A DNA stretch of 64,000 nt, from NCBI GenBank assembly GCA_973895155.1, contig OZ316895.1, positions 9,672,001 to 9,736,000 on the forward strand. The letters run 5' to 3'. This document shows positions 12,650-25,614 of the stretch, piece after piece (the stretch's first letter is position 1; every line of letters begins with the position of its first letter). A model generated the notes under the pieces. The model did not search any database, had not been told where the DNA came from, and saw only the letters and a program-made list of their open reading frames with translations. Source of the stretch: Marsupella aquatica (lineage: Eukaryota > Marchantiophyta). Position numbers and translations under genes: made by a program.

Positions 12650-13970
12650 TGTTGGATGGGGCTTGCTTTCCATTTTCAAGGCAAAGAAAATTCATTTCAC
12701 CTTCTTGTGAGACCTTATGTGCTCGGAGGCTTTGCCGAACAGCTTGAAATCACATGAAAAGGGGCGTGAAGAAGTAAAAATGTACTTAATCCCTAGAGAC
12801 CGAATTCTTTTAGTTGAAAATGGGTGTGAAAATATAAGTGCAGTTTATCCCTAGTGAAAGGAATTCTTTTGGTTGGCTCCTGAAAATTAGTATCGCTTAT
12901 CGTCACCTTTACTGTTCAGTGTCCCAAGCACTACAGTAGGCTATCCGGACATGACATCCCTAGCTGACCAATTGGAAGGATGGATGCAGACATCCGAGGT
13001 GATGACATGCCCTTGACTGACGAATCGGAAGGAGGGAGAGAATCCAGATCCGATAACATAATCATGTCGGACATAATCCTCAGAAAGTTGTCGGATAATA
13101 GATTCGGCGTCATTGGATGGGCAAGTCAGAATGAAACGATTCGGGGTCTGGTCTATATTCGGGGACTGGCAGCTTCGAAGGAAGCCGCTACCGTGAAATG
13201 CGCTGCACATACAGAGGAGACCATGATTTCCGATAAATCCGCAAATTCATACAGTCGAAGGCGATCGATGTTGTGATTCCCATGCTTCGGGAATTTCGGA
13301 GTTTTTCTGCCACAATCCTTGAAAACTCATGATTGTTTAATGCATTTCAGAGTTGTCACGGTTGGGGATCAGTGTCACGGTTGGGATCAGTGCCACGGTT
13401 GGGATCAGTACCGCATCTAAACATCACAAGCTTTCTGTCTTGATTTTTCAATTGGCAAAGAACTGTTGGAGCGTTTTACTTCGCAGAAAATGTCAGCAAA
13501 GCAGCGGTGCTCTGTTGCGTTGTCAATTGGTACAGACGAGAGAAATTTTACGAAGAATGCTCTTCATTCGGTCGAAGGCCTTGAACTCCGATTTACAGAG
13601 AGTTCAGATCTTTCGCTAACAACTACTACGAAGCAATATGTACATTGGAATAGCATCCAAAACAGTCGTATCCCAGATGTTCGACGCGATAACAAGACAT
13701 CAACGACCTTTTTCACGTGCAATAAATCTCGCGAACTGGAACTGTATTAAAAAGCCTTAACAGAAGTTCTTAAAAGCGCAGAGACCTCATTGACGTTATG
13801 ACTGTATACCCAGAGATATTCTGCTCTACGCTCGTGAGCGCATTGTATAATCCCAGGATTCAACGAGAAATGTCTGTAACAGCGTCAGTCGTAGCACAGC
13901 GTCTGCTGCCTAACTGTGAATCAGCCGCAGACGAACAGCAATATATAAGATCTATAACGTAGTTGACAGA
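12650..13970. other. Intergenic, downstream of the LHCII gene
   Basis: No gene is supported. A ~20-bp tandem repeat with the core CACGGTTGGGATCAGT occurs three times at 13354-13414. The left end includes the 3' untranslated and downstream region of the minus-strand LHCII gene, with TATATA-rich sequence near 13941. Confidence 0.5.
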
Positions 13971-13975
13971 CTTGT

Positions 13976-15067
13976 CTAAGATCCGGGGGTGAAGCTGGTG
14001 GCATATGCCCAGGCGTTGTTGACGACGGGGTCGGCCAAGTGGTCAGACAAGTTCTCGATGGGTCCCTTTCCGGTGACAATGGCCTGAACGAAGAATCCGA
14101 ACATGGAGAACATGGCGAGTCTTCCATTCTTGAGCTCCTTCACCTTCAACTCAGCGAAGGTATCTGGGTCCTCAGCCAAGTTCAAGGGGTCGAATGCTCC
14201 TCCGGGGTAGATGGGGTCCTCAACCTCACCGAGGGGTCCCCCTCCTACTCTGTATCCCTCGATGGCTCCCATGAGGATGACCTGGCAGGCCCAGATGGCA
14301 AGGATGCTCTGCGCGTGGATCAGGCTGGAGTTGCCCAAGTAGTCGAGTCCTCCATCGCTGAAGATCTGGGATCCGGCCTTGAACCACACAGCCTCTCCGA
14401 ATTTCACACCGTTCTTCGCCAAAAGCTCGGGGGTAACGCATCCGAGAGCTCCCAACATAGCCCACCTGGCGTGGATCACCTCCAACTCCCGGTTCTTGGA
14501 GAACGTCTCTGGGTCGGATGACAGTCCAGCGGTGTCCCAGCCGTAGTCACCGGGGTACTCACCGGTGAGGTATGAGGGGGTAGCTCCGGAGAAGGGACCC
14601 AAGAACTTGGGGCGGTCCTCACCATACCTGTGTAGCGCAATCCACAATATATCCCACAATTAAGGTCAATCCCACGAAACAATTCCTGCACTACATAATT
14701 CTAGAGCTCTAACCCCATTTGGCTCCTGCCAGGCAGCAACTGCTGAACGGTGCAATACTGCCGAGTCTGCGCTGAGCAAACCACTATCCTAAATTTCTCG
14801 TTGATGTGATCAACTTCCAAACTAATTGTAAGAAATCTTACTCCGGCTCTGCTCTACATAAAAAGATACGTGAGCATGCTAAATGGAACGAAAGCAACAG
14901 AATTCAAGCGAGGAGAGACTTGTTGTATACCAGATGCTGTCGGTTGCCTTGGCCTTCATTGACACACGGGCCTCACCAGCATTCACCTTCCTTGCGAGGG
15001 CATTGCTAGACAGGCCAAGGGCCTGTCCAGCCAAACTGGTCGAGGCACATGCAGTCACTGCAGCCAT
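13976..15067 (-). CDS. Chlorophyll a/b-binding protein of LHCII, plastid precursor
   Basis: There are two exons, 15067-14931 and 14627-13976, joined across a 303-bp GT-AG intron (14628-14930). The splice falls inside the tryptophan codon of SIWY and restores [15 protein letters not shown]. The product is 262 residues, the usual LHCII length. An alanine/serine-rich transit peptide of about 35 residues is followed by the mature protein. Signatures include [13 protein letters not shown] in helix 1 (glutamate and arginine that bridge the helices and bind chlorophyll), the middle helix with [20 protein letters not shown], and [17 protein letters not shown] in helix 3. The WYGEDR start lies close to the trimerisation motif position. 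It binds chlorophyll a, b and carotenoids in the thylakoid antenna of photosystem II. All key residues I can check are present. Assignment to Lhcb1, Lhcb2 or Lhcb3 is not possible by eye. Confidence 0.96.
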
Positions 15068-16259
15068 GATTGCTACTAGAGTGGACGATTTTCGAATCTG
15101 GGTGACTGATGAGTAGTGATGGAAGGAAGAAAGTAAGGTGCCTGACTGAACTGCTCCGCAAACGAGCTACTTATTGAGAAAACTCCCGAAGTGGCGGGAT
15201 CATAGAACACTCTCTACTACACTGTAATTGACGACGAGGAGTAGTACAACTCAGAGCTGGGATTACCCAGCCCCCACAAGTACAGCAGTGCGAGAATCTA
15301 AACAATCACACAGCACTTTTCCTCGGTAAAACTGTTCAATCGTTTTTCCCTTGGTGGTGAATTCAGAAGTGAATCACAAGATCTACGAATAGCCCGTCAT
15401 CGAATAATTAGTCACGAGGCCAACAGACTGATTATTGAAGCACGACGAATCACTCGCTCGTTGTCCCTTCTGGCGGATTCAGAAGTAGTGGATCCGATGC
15501 CCGTTGAATAATTCCTCCCGATGCCAACTTACTGCAGCACGACCAATGACTGTGAGAGAAAGGACGGGCCGGTAGGAATGTTGCCAATAGCATGCGGTGA
15601 TCAGGATAAGCCATTAATCTATCAAGAGCGGATCGTTTTCTGACGTCTAATTGGCTGCTCCAGGACCTCATCAGAATCTTCCCGTGTCGAAATGAGCACA
15701 ATTGGCCGCTCTTGTTGAGGGCGAAAGGAGCCCGGGGAGCCCGCCTCTGCGAAACAGGAGGAATCGTAGTGGAGTACAACCGGCACAACAAAGTGACCCT
15801 CTCAAGTCTCACTTCCTACAACTTACTTACTACTGCATTTCTACCCTAGGTGATAATCATCAATGTGATCTCTTGTCTGGCTCTTTTCAATTCGCTCGTG
15901 GGTGATAATCGTCATTAAACTACTGCAATTCTATCGTTGGTGATAATCATTGGTATTATCTTTTAGCTCGCTCTTTCAATTCTCTCGTAACTGATAATCA
16001 TCACTATTATTATTATTATTATTACCTAAGCACTAGAACGTGTAATTATGTCTCGTTAGTTATTAAAGTTATTTTGGCGGGACCACTCCCTTGCTGTTGG
16101 AGTATCGTTAGTTGTTGGAGCATGATGACTTATTGGAAGCCTCCCTGGCTGTTGGAGAATGGTGACTAACCCACATGGGTAAACCCACAATGAAGCTGGA
16201 GAATGGTGACTAACCCACAATGAAGCTGCTATTTGGTGAATTATATGGTGAATTCATCT
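15068..16259. other. Upstream region of the LHCII gene and repeats
   Basis: The first few hundred bases must hold the minus-strand LHCII promoter; I see no clear TATA box, only an AATAAGTA-like stretch ~90 bp upstream of the start codon. Further out are an ATT microsatellite (16004-16024) and a 43-bp direct repeat (16126-16168) that recurs at 40480-40522. Confidence 0.5.
16126..16168 (+). repeat. 43-bp direct repeat, left copy
   Basis: The sequence from TGACTTATTGG to GGTGACTA is identical to 40480-40522, on the far side of the 23.7-kb MULE composite. Part of it is repeated again just downstream (GGAGAATGGTGACTAACCCA). It was present before the MULE inserted, since it lies outside the MULE target duplications. 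Confidence 0.8.
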
Positions 16260-16451
16260 TTAATGTTTGAACCTAAAGCCCCCATGGACACACACCTTTG
16301 CCAAGACGACCCCCATGGACACACATGAGTTACAGTGTCACGACAAACCTCTGACACCCAAAATGGATTGCCGGTCTCTGATTAACGGAGATTAACCTGG
16401 GACCGGACAGAGGACTTAGTGTTGACTTAACGTTAACGTTGGCCTGAGCCC

Positions 16452-16480
16452 GCTTCCTTCCTTCCTTCCTTCCTTCCTTC
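16452..16480 (+). repeat. CTTC microsatellite
   Basis: About seven CTTC units occur in a row inside the MULE. Confidence 0.9.
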
Positions 16481-17183
16481 AAGCCACGACCTGGCGTTTG
16501 ACAGTAAGAGCTTCAGGGTAGCCGCCCTTCAACCCACGAGCTCTCGACACTACCTCAGGGTCGCGCTGCCTCAGGGTCGCGCTGGTCTTCAATATTCTGC
16601 TACTGTAATGAAGACGACTCAATTGAAATTTGCATCTTCGCAGCAGAAGCCAGAGTCCCGATTGAAGCCCTAGTCCCGATTGAAGCCTTCATCTCGATTG
16701 GTACTCAAACAAAATTATAGGAAACGTTTAGGGATGGCGCGATCTGCTGCCATCATCATATGATTGGCTGTGCTCCCAAATCTGAGCAATGGTTGGCTGC
16801 GCTGCGCTGTGCTGCAAACATCAGATGCGCTGTGAATCTAAATAAGCCTCAGGCGCAGCAGGACATTGGGCGCAGCAGGACATCGACAGTGGAAACAGCA
16901 GGCACAACTCAATGTGATTCTTCAGGTCCGACTCCAGGGCTTCGCATTTTTGCCATCAGGTGTACCATTACCATTACACTTTATACATGTTTCAGTTTCT
17001 TGCTGAAAAACGAACTGAACGTGCTTCTGTTTGTGAAAAGGCTACATACAAAATGTGTTAACTGTGAATGCAAAATGTCGCCTGTCTTTATTGTGAATCA
17101 ATGCAAAATGTCGCCTGTTATGCACTAGGTAACTCTAACTACTCCTAATAATGCACAAGAGTTTAAAAGTTTGCACATAGACC

Positions 17184-17687
17184 ATGGACCTTGAAGATAT
17201 CTCCGGTTCAGTATCTTGGCCAGATACACACGAATTTGAGTAGGAATGTCAATCCTATCACAACACTGATTCTGGGCATTCTAGCAACAACTCTGAAGAA
17301 GAATCACAATTTCATGGCTTGGGTTCTGAATCATGTTCTGAAGGCCGTCTACATTTCAGAGATGACCTTCAGAAGAACCCTGATATTGATATCACTGAGC
17401 TTGTCGAGGCTGACTTTCACTCTGACTTAGATCCAACACAATCAGGTACAGGCTATGTACCCCCAATGCAATCATTTGTCAAGATTTATTCATTTTGGAA
17501 TGAGTTCCCCTGTGTAACTATCACCGGCAATTGGCATGCAGGCTTTGTGAATAATCATCAACCATCTGAGTTGGAATTGAAACTGCTGAAAGGGCAACAG
17601 TATGTTACTTGGAATGAATTTAATAGAGCATTGGATGAGTATGAGGCCAAAAGCAGGATGGAGTTTCACCAGATTTGCACGGAATAA
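17184..17687 (+). pseudogene. MULE/SWIM transposase-like N-terminal fragment
   Basis: One frame starts at an ATG (17184), is cut by a TAG at 17241-17243 and continues to a TAA at 17685-17687. The N-terminal half is acidic and serine-rich. The C-terminal part has QQYVTWNEFNRALDEYEAKS followed by MEFHQI. That pattern (glycine/glutamine, aromatic, W-x-E-F, then D/E-Y about five residues on) resembles the segment before the catalytic domain of Mutator-type and ZSWIM-type transposases. No DDE domain or SWIM finger follows, so the copy is truncated. The assignment rests on this motif and on the surrounding TIRs. It could instead be an unrelated captured fragment. Confidence 0.45.
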
Positions 17688-17689
17688 AA

Positions 17690-19129
17690 CTAGATTCATG
17701 GGTAAGTGTAGAGGCTAGGTGTGACGCCAATGACATGGTCCTTATTTTGTAATCTGATTAAGTAGGTTGCTGCATGCAAGGAGTAGCTATTGATATTGCA
17801 TAACAATTAGCAAGATGGCAAGAATAAGGGCAATCATGGCGTTAAGAGTAGGGAAATAAAAGCTATGTCGCGGGTGGTCGATGACCATATCTCTTTCAAT
17901 ATGTCACCAAATCCGGATCTGTAAAGAGCATTGGAAAGATCTGGTCAAGGCGAGTAAAATCGATATAAAACACTCGAGAAATGGAGGTGTATTAAGAAAG
18001 ATACGGCCTGATTAGTGTGACGGGTTAACTTGTGGCCCAAATTAGCGGATTCGGCTTCAGTTTTGGGTTAACCCAAGCTCGACCACGGCTTAGCTTATGT
18101 GAGCATGGCTTCAGCTTAGCTCAGGTAAGCACGGCTTCAGCTTAGCTCAGGTAAGCACGGCTTCAGCTTAGCTCAGGTCAGCGCAGCCTCAGCTTAGCAT
18201 AGGTAAGCTCGGGTTCGGGCTCAGCTTAGGCTAGGTTAGCGGATAGCGGGTAGCGGCCTAACCCGAGACCACGGGTTAGCTCTACTCGGGTTAGATAGGA
18301 TAGGTAGGTTAGCCGAACTCGGGTTAGCTATGTAACTCGGGTTAGCATAGTAGTGAGTACCCCCTCTCGGTTACAGGGCCATAACTTTCTGGGTATTTGA
18401 CCAAATCGGCTATAATTGACCTTGTTGGAAAGAGGAGCTCAAGCCGCTTCCAACGTATCCACGCAGCAAATGGTTGAATAGAGAAATCGGGAGAGGAGGC
18501 GCAAGCTTGCAAAAACCATGGAGGAGGACCAAATCTGAAGTACATAGCCAATTCGAGATAGAAATAAAGTTGCGAGTTAGGGTTCAGTAGTTAGAGATAG
18601 TGGCGGCTCTGTTAGGGCTAGGATGGGGCTCCAGTAGTGTAGTATCCACCCATTTGGGCTCAGTATGAGAGTATATAGAGCAGCCCCCCGGTAGAGGCAA
18701 GAGGGGGGGAACTTTAGTTGTGTGATCTCACGTAGACTGAGCAGCAGGGAGGAGCTCTGTGCAAGGAAGGCTGGGCTTGGAAGCTGTGTGTTGGGGAGAG
18801 CTTGGTTGTGCTATTACTCAGGGAGTAATCAGCCACGCTTCACAGCAACAGTTGGCCAGGTTTGCAAGCTAGATTGTGGCTCTTTCTAGTAGGCACCACA
18901 ACTGGGTTCTTTTCCCCCGATACAGAGCCTTGGTGATAGGTGATGTGTTGGTGATTGTAAATTGTGGGGAGGATTTCAATGTGATTTGCGGTGAGCACAT
19001 TAGGGAGGCTGAGATACTGATTGAGGGGCAACAGGAGGAGCATTTACAATTTAGTCTGGCAAGGCTACGTGATCCATGGGGAGTCCTGGCCTTTGTCTGG
19101 TGGAGAGCACTAAGGGATTTATGGCCAAA
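17690..19129. other. MULE interior, no supported gene
   Basis: A tandem array with a ~26-bp unit (core CTTCAGCTTAGCTCAGG) lies at about 18078-18230 and is followed by related GGGTTAGC-type repeats. The stretch 18350-18560, reading like an LTR or leader of another old element, has no ends I can define. I looked for TG..CA ends with matching 5-bp duplications around 17719 and 18846 and found none. Confidence 0.4.
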
Positions 19130-19390
19130 GCTGAGCTTGCAGGGTTTATCATGTCTATTATAGCCAATAAAACCCATGCCATGTCAAGCTGCGTATTTAG
19201 CAAGCAAGAGGCCAAGCCTATTGCCTGCATACACCCCGCAAATAGAGTATGCATCAAGCTTGTAAAACAAAGTAGCATTAAACCCTAACTCCCGAGGCGA
19301 TCCCTTAGTCCAAAAACTCCCTCAATGTCGATGAAATTATCAGTCCACACACATATGACATGTTGACCGTGAGGGATCTTTTCCTCTTTG
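19130..19390 (-). pseudogene. Captured C11orf68/UPF0696-like gene fragment, 3' part
   Basis: This is the continuation of the fragment at 38155-38530 beyond the retrotransposon. After KEEKIPHGQ comes HVICVWTDNFIDIEGVF, the HVICVY-x-x-DF block of the family, then a TAG, a frameshift, and YKLDAYSICGVYAGNRLG, the YK-D-x-x-T-x-x-GIY block. The block order and spacing agree with one protein. The lesions here are independent of the retrotransposon insertion. The family function is unknown; its fold resembles eIF4E. Confidence 0.55.
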
Positions 19391-19395
19391 GGGAA

Positions 19396-22300
19396 TGTCA
19401 CGTCATCAGCCTTGGCCTTAACTCGGGCTTCGGCTTTAAACGGGCACCTCCTTCGTAAATATGAGGGTTCGGGCAGGGAGGGAAGAGCGTAATGCACCTA
19501 ATTCACGTAAACTAGCGCTAAGTGCGCCTACTGTTAGATACAGACATCTCCTAGGTATGGTTTGTGTTCCACCGCCGGAACGTACCTTAGTCGATAACAG
19601 GATCAACCCTGGCTTAAGGACTTCTAAGCCTTCGTGTTGTCCGCCTTCGATCCGGATTCTATGATACAGGTCCTCAACCCGTGCTCGCAACCACATACCC
19701 GCAAGCTGCACCCTGTGCACGACTCGGGTAGTGCGTTCGGCCCGGCGTTGTCACCTATACACGAGATTCACACAAACATACACGCGTACAAGCATACAAT
19801 CTCGATTTACACGAAGGAAATAATGGGAAAGGATTTTACTACATAGGGGACATGTGCATACACTTGGTTGACCCGATAGCTCCGGAATGAACAGGTTCAA
19901 GGCCGAGAGAGCATACTACAACGGAGCCTGGCTCCGCACTCGCCCGGCGAGCTTAGTCCTACCCCCTCCCCTTGGTACTCTTTCACTCCCAGAGGTCGGG
20001 ACTCCCCGCACATACCACGGATGTCCAACTCTGAGACTAAAAACCCCCCTGCCTCTACTGAGGGGTGCACTAAATACTAAGGGCCGGGGAACGGAGTGTC
20101 CTCCCGCCCGAAGATTTGCTGACTTAGGTCCTAACTAATCTGACTGTCAGGCTGAAAAACGGCTGTGTCTTATTAGAAGATCCTAATCTACGCAGGCTGG
20201 ACAGCATGGCAGTGTTGCGGTAACTAAGGCAGATGCCTGTCCCAATAGCCTGACTTAGCTACTCCTAACCCTATTCTATTCCTACTCCGCCGCTAATGCT
20301 TGGCACGCTTGCCAGAGCCGCCCGAGTGGGAGCGGCCATCCCGCTGCTTACGAAGTCTGTCGTTGTCCGCCTTGAGGAGCTGGACCTGGTCCAGCAGAGA
20401 TTCGTTCTCTCGCTTCGCCGCGTCTGTCTCCTCCGCTGCCTCCTGGCATGCCTCCTCCAGTTGCTGGGCGTCGCTTGTCAGCTTGCCCGCCAGCTGGTCC
20501 TGCTTCTCGGCTTTGGTTTGGAGCCGTGCCACTTCGGCCTGTAGCGTGGCTATCTCCGCAGTGTCCCGCTGGGCCCGTTGTTTGGCCTCCTCCAGGTCCT
20601 TATGCCAGATGCCTCGTTCCTAGCTTTGGCCTACTCGGCTAGGGCGGTAAGAGCGTGCGCCTTTGCTAACGAATCATCGGCGGCTGCAACTTTGGATCGT
20701 AGTTGCAGAAGCTCAGCCTCTTGAGCCATAACTTTGTTCTTTAAGTATACGGACTCCACCCGGTACCGCTCTATCCTCTGAAGGGCCTCTGACTGGGCCC
20801 AACCTGCCTTTACTGCGGCAACTAACTCCTGATTGAAGAAACAAGCTACCTTCCGGGCCATGAACTCCCTGGTATCCCGGGCAATTTGATGAGAGAAATC
20901 TCCCAGAAGCCCGTTCAGAAATGTACCCGGTACAAAGAGTTTCGGGTGGTCCAGGTTGTGCCTGTCCGGAGTTGGGCACGGGCAGACGTCAACACGCGCG
21001 GGGGCCGGGGCAGTGACATCCAGCCTTGGGGACGTAATGTTGGAAGGGGCTGGAGTGTCCTCCTGCAGCAAAGTCCGGTTCTCCGGAATAGCCACCGGTG
21101 GGTCTTTGGGAGACCCGGGCTCGAGTAAGACCTCCGCTGTACCGACTTCTGTACTTAGCCCGGCCTGTTGGATCGCATCTACGGTTGTGATAACCGACCC
21201 ATCCGGTACCTCCTCGGTTACGACTACAGCTACTTATGGGGGTGGGGTGGGTGAAGCTTGCGTGTCCGCTAGACTTTGGGCCTCGGGTTGGGGCCGTCTC
21301 TCCAAGGCCGGGAAAACCCACCTAGCTGGGACCAGCTTTGTAACGTTGACACGAGGAAGGGTTCGTCGATCAAACCGAGCGTACCACTCAAGAATGATCT
21401 CAATGTGGCTAGCGAAGTACGCCTTTCTGCCAATGTACAGCGTCTTCCTTCGCCGCTCCATCTCTTCATGGAATTTCTTAGCAAAGTACGACGCCCACTT
21501 CCTAGGTCGATAGTTCTCGACCTGGATAACCTGGGCGGCGGAGATCTCCCCCCGGGGTTCCATCATGTGGAGGGCGTACCTTTGGAACTCTAGTCGCTCA
21601 GCTATCTTGGGGATGAGGCAGGTCCTCATCACGAACCCGTTGTCCACTGCTCCCTCTGAGGGAAAACTCGAGGATTGGTACTTGGCTCCCTTGCCCCCGG
21701 GAGCTCGTGATTCGACTCGATGGTCACCTTCGGGTAATCCGAAGATCATCTTGTGCCGTTCTTCCGTGAGGGACATATTCCTTCCCTGCAGCCGAGTATG
21801 TTGACGTGCGTCATCATAATTCTTGATGAATTCCGTCATGTCCTCCCCGTAGTACCTGCAAGTGTTCCAGGGGAGAGAGGCGAGGTGCTCGAATCCCTGA
21901 GTCTTCAGGTACACCGCATGCTTGGGATGGAGGATGTTCTTATGCACATTTTCCCCCATGCAGTGCATTGTCACCTTGGCCACGGCTACCGTGGCCAATG
22001 GTAACCCGGATGCAGTGGCGGGTTCCTTCCTCTTCTTCCCCTGTGACTGGCTCGAGGAAGGTGACACCTCCCCATCCTCTCGATCGGGCATAGGTAGTGC
22101 TACTGCCGTTAGTATTGGTCCCGGGGCGGCCACGGTCACCGTGTTGTCGGTTGGAGCCGCTCCTTGGATCCGAGCATGGAGAGGGGATGATGTAGTGTCG
22201 GTCCCCTGAGTGTTTGCTCCTCTGGGCCGCCTGAGCAAGGGTGGGGTAGCCTCATTATCGTCACTAAGGTCCACAACGTTGATGACGGAGCGTACTTGTA

Positions 22301-23371
22301 CGGCTGGCGGGGCAATCGGTGGTGGGGGTTGGCTAGGCTGAGGCCAAGACTGAGACTGAGATTGAAGCTGAGCCTGAGCCTGAGTCTGAGTCTGCGTTGG
22401 TGCGGGTACGGGTATGGGGTCCACTGGGCTGGCGCCAGCGGTTGCGGGTCTAGTTCCCATGAAGCTCTGTAGGTGCTGGTAGAAGTTCTCGGAAGCAAGT
22501 GCGGATGACCTTGTTGAACGGGTAGTGCTGGACTCGCTGTTGATGATAGCCCGAACCTGAGCAGGGATGTGGTCGAAGTGATGTCGTTGCAAGTCGATCA
22601 TACCCGGGATATTGAAGACCTCGTCCGGAAGCCGAAGCAATGCTTCCCAGAAACCGATATATTTGTCTCCGTTGAAGAAGTATCCCGATACCTCTACTGG
22701 TCGGTAAAGCTCGCTCTGAGACGGGTAGTCAAAGTTAAGGATGTAGTGGTGTCATCCTGCTAGGCAGATGGCTCTCTCGTACTCGCGTTCGATTTTGTAT
22801 CGGCGCGGGTTGGCGTGTTTCAATGAGTCGGCCAAGTGTCTTCCGGTAGATAGGAACTGCTTCCAGAATCAAATGGCCGAACTGGAGAGGATCGTGTGCG
22901 ACATTCAGAGGAGATAGTAGTGGCGACTAAGAGAGAACGAGAGAGCTGGGGTCGAAGCTGGTGTGTGGACTGATGGACTAGTGCACTACAAAGGGTCGGC
23001 TCCGTTTTTATACCTTGAGGCCTTGTCGATCCCCCGACATCTCCTTGTTGCCTATAGGTTGAACCGTTCACGCTTTGTAGTGTACCGGCCACTCCGCCGG
23101 TCTGAGTCACCGCATGTCAGTGGATGCCTCCCGAAGTTCGTTATACGGACCCGAGGGAGGGGCCCCCTCACGCTCGTAACTTGGGCATGCGAATGGCGAC
23201 GCGCCGCCAGCCCGAACATGAATTCCCTTATTGACTAATGATTTCCTACTCATAATGGCTACCTAAATACTGTCGTTATGCTAATCATAGCGGCCTAAGA
23301 TACCCCTAACGCGTGTGCTAAGCATGGTTTAGACCGAATTACTCATTACTCGCCGTATCGGCGGCGTCACA
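19396..23371 (-). repeat. 3' LTR of the giant element
   Basis: The LTR starts TGTCACGTCATC and ends GGCGTCACA on the plus strand. It matches 34124-38149 along its whole length. It lacks 52 bp corresponding to 35340-35391. A TATAAAAACG box lies on the minus strand at 23003-23012. Confidence 0.95.
20293..22904 (-). pseudogene. LTR-encoded coiled-coil protein, 3' LTR copy (broken)
   Basis: This is the left-hand copy of the ORF described at 35021-37682. The start ATG is at 22904. Lesions are a TGA near 22760, where the other LTR has CGA; a TAA at 21234-21236, where the other copy has CAA; a TAG at 20631-20633, where the other copy has CAG; and a 52-bp deletion near 20609 that shifts the frame. 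The central domain (about 21950-21310) is intact here, including the join that the other copy has lost by a 14-bp deletion. The end is a TAA at 20293-20295 after an arginine/serine/glycine-rich tail. Confidence 0.8.
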
Positions 23372-23386
23372 TAGCTCCCTACTTAA
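23372..23386 (-). promoter_or_regulatory. Polypurine tract candidate
   Basis: Immediately before the 3' LTR, the minus strand reads AGTAGGGAGCTA. It is the expected place for plus-strand priming, though the tract is short and interrupted. Confidence 0.5.
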
Positions 23387-24693
23387 CTGTGAAGCGTCCT
23401 CCACTCTCGGCGTCATCGTCTTGATGGTGGTACTTCTTTACACGATCGTAATTGACTTGCGTGGGGAGTAAATCGCCGGCGTACGTCGCAAGCTCCAAAG
23501 ATCCATTAGGGTAGATCTGATTGACTAAGAAGGGCCCTAACCAACGGGTATGAAGCTTCCCTGGAAACTGCATGTACCTACTATCGTACAGAAGGACTAG
23601 ATCGCCCGTCACGACGTCGACCTTCTGTAGTCTTTTGTCGTGCTGTTTCTTGGAAGTTGCCTGCTTCATTATGGCGTGTCGAGCTGCTAGTAGCCGTGCC
23701 TCTTCTAAGGCTTCAATCTGATAAGCTCGGTCTGACGAACTTTCAGATTCGGGTAAGCGATCCCGCATGCTGACCCATGGAGTGTGTACTTCAAACTCGA
23801 CGGGCACCAATGAATGTTGGCCAAACACGAGAAAGTACGGGTTGTGACTCGTAGTAGTTTTGTAAGCTAGATTATACGAGTACACCGCTGCGTACAACTT
23901 ATCATCCCAATCCATTTTGTGTGCAGCTACAGTATTGTTGAGGATCTTCCCAATGATACCATTTGCTCTCTCTGTCATCCCGTTGGCTTTAGGATGATAC
24001 GGGGTAGTCTTGTGGTGCTTGACTAGGTAACACTCCGTAAGCTGGGCTACAGTGTCATTGAGGAAGTGTGTTCCACGGTCGCTTACCAACTCTAAGGGTG
24101 GTCCGAACCGGATGAAAATCTGTTCATATAAGAACCTGGCGCTGGTTGCGGCGTCGTCCTTCACCGTAGCCCGTGCTTCGACCCACTTGGTGGAGTAATC
24201 AAATAGCTAGCAGGATGTACCTGCATCTTCGTCTTCGGGTAACAGGAGTAAATGGCCTGATATAATCAATACCCCACTTTTTGAACGGTGCTAATGGAAG
24301 CACGGACGTGAGAGGGTGATGATGAGCTCGTCTCGGGGCCCCAGCCCGCTGACACAGGTCACAATCCTTGATGAAGCGTTGTATATCCCGATGCAACGTA
24401 GGCCACCAATACCCGGAGTCCAGAATCTTTCGAGTTGTTGTGATAGCCGCAAAATGGAATTCTTCTTCATGCAAGGCCCACATTACGATAAACGTCTCCT
24501 TATACTCCAAGCAGCGTCGTAACTTCCCATTAACTCCTTCCTTATGTAGGTGACCCTGTACCATGACATAAGGCCCGGCTTTCCGTAAAAACACAGCGGC
24601 AGCTTCCTGATTGATGCCGTTAGGGATGCGGCCTGTTAAGAGGAAGGTGATTATTGAGCCGTACCATGTTGGCGTCCCCGCCCCTACGTGGAA
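23379..24693 (-). pseudogene. Integrase of the giant element
   Basis: After the solo-LTR junction the frame resumes with a WYGSIITFLLTG block, equivalent to the WYADI region of Athila integrases. A zinc-binding H-x4-H ... CDLCQ module follows (24430-24360). The catalytic core shows WGID near 24275, a frameshift near 24190, then LVSDRGTHF near 24085 and TERANG near 23970. The second aspartate and the glutamate are exactly 35 residues apart, the D-x35-E spacing. The C-terminal part has WLGPF and an LYDSR block but no chromodomain. The enzyme would insert the cDNA into the genome. The frameshift disables this copy. Confidence 0.9.
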
Positions 24694-24898
24694 TGTGGTG
24701 CGTCCCATGGCTCCCTAAACCCACGAAACCCCCCAGCTCAAGCCGATTCCCGCAGGTTTCGTGCTTGGCGAGGCCGTTTCCGCGGCTTAGCGGCATGGGA
24801 CGCTGCTAACCTTCTACTACTACTATTAACATTTTACACACATATACTGGACAGATCCTTCATCGGGTCATGAGATACGTAGCCGGCCTAATATAGGC

Positions 24899-24933
24899 CT
24901 TCCCCTGTCTTCCCCTGTCTTCCCCTCCGTCTT
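24899..24933 (+). repeat. CTTCCCCTGT short tandem repeat
   Basis: About three copies of a 10-bp unit occur near the end of the solo LTR. Confidence 0.8.
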
Positions 24934-25614
24934 GTTAGGTATGTTTGGATTCCGCCGCCGGAATGATCCCCAATAGGCTTGGTTAAGCCGCTAAGACCTC
25001 TCTCAGCTCGACACATCCAACTCTTACTCCCCTGCTTACTTTCCTTCCTTCTGTTGATGTGGGCACTCTTCACACAAGTTAATGCAACACACAAATAGCA
25101 AAATGACTCATTCTGACTGAGTCATACCATGCACTTGCCATACAAACAGTACATCTCATACACAAGTTCTGCGAACTAAGCCGTGAGGCCAACTCTATTC
25201 AGCTCTTAGGCATGAGGAAACATGAATATACACAAGGGTCACTGTATGACTAACCGAGAGCTTCTCGTACTACTTGATCCTAGCCCGGCTGGTGCAAACT
25301 AAAAACTTGCTAAAGAAGAGGCCCTGAGCTCCCCGCTGCCCAGGTACTTATCCTGGTAGTGGATCCGCCATTCTTTGCATCGTAAGCCTAATCTACCTAA
25401 CAGTAATCTACTTGCCCGAATCTACCTATGTACAGCAAGGCAGGAGCACAAGTGTTGCTCCTACCAGTGGAACCGCAATCCCACTAAGCTAAGTGTCAGG
25501 GCCGCTCCTGGTCCTGATCCTAATCCTAAACTTGGAGATCAGCGCCCGCCCTGCCCACTCACGCCTCCTCCCTCCACGTCCGCCCTCCCTAAAAGGAACG
25601 ACGCCCTTGCACCG

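Noticed and set aside
12980-13750. Overlapping frames of ~90-100 codons near the LHCII 3' side
   Set aside because: They have no recognisable domain, no splice support and no similarity between frames.
17719-18850. Possible solo LTR in the MULE (TGTGACGCC start, CTTCACA end)
   Set aside because: The 5-bp flanks do not match (CTAGG and GCAAC), and no other pair of ends worked.
20296-22209. Plus-strand frames across the 3' LTR (for example 20956-21513)
   Set aside because: They are shadows of the sense-strand LTR ORF, whose frame is conserved between both LTRs.
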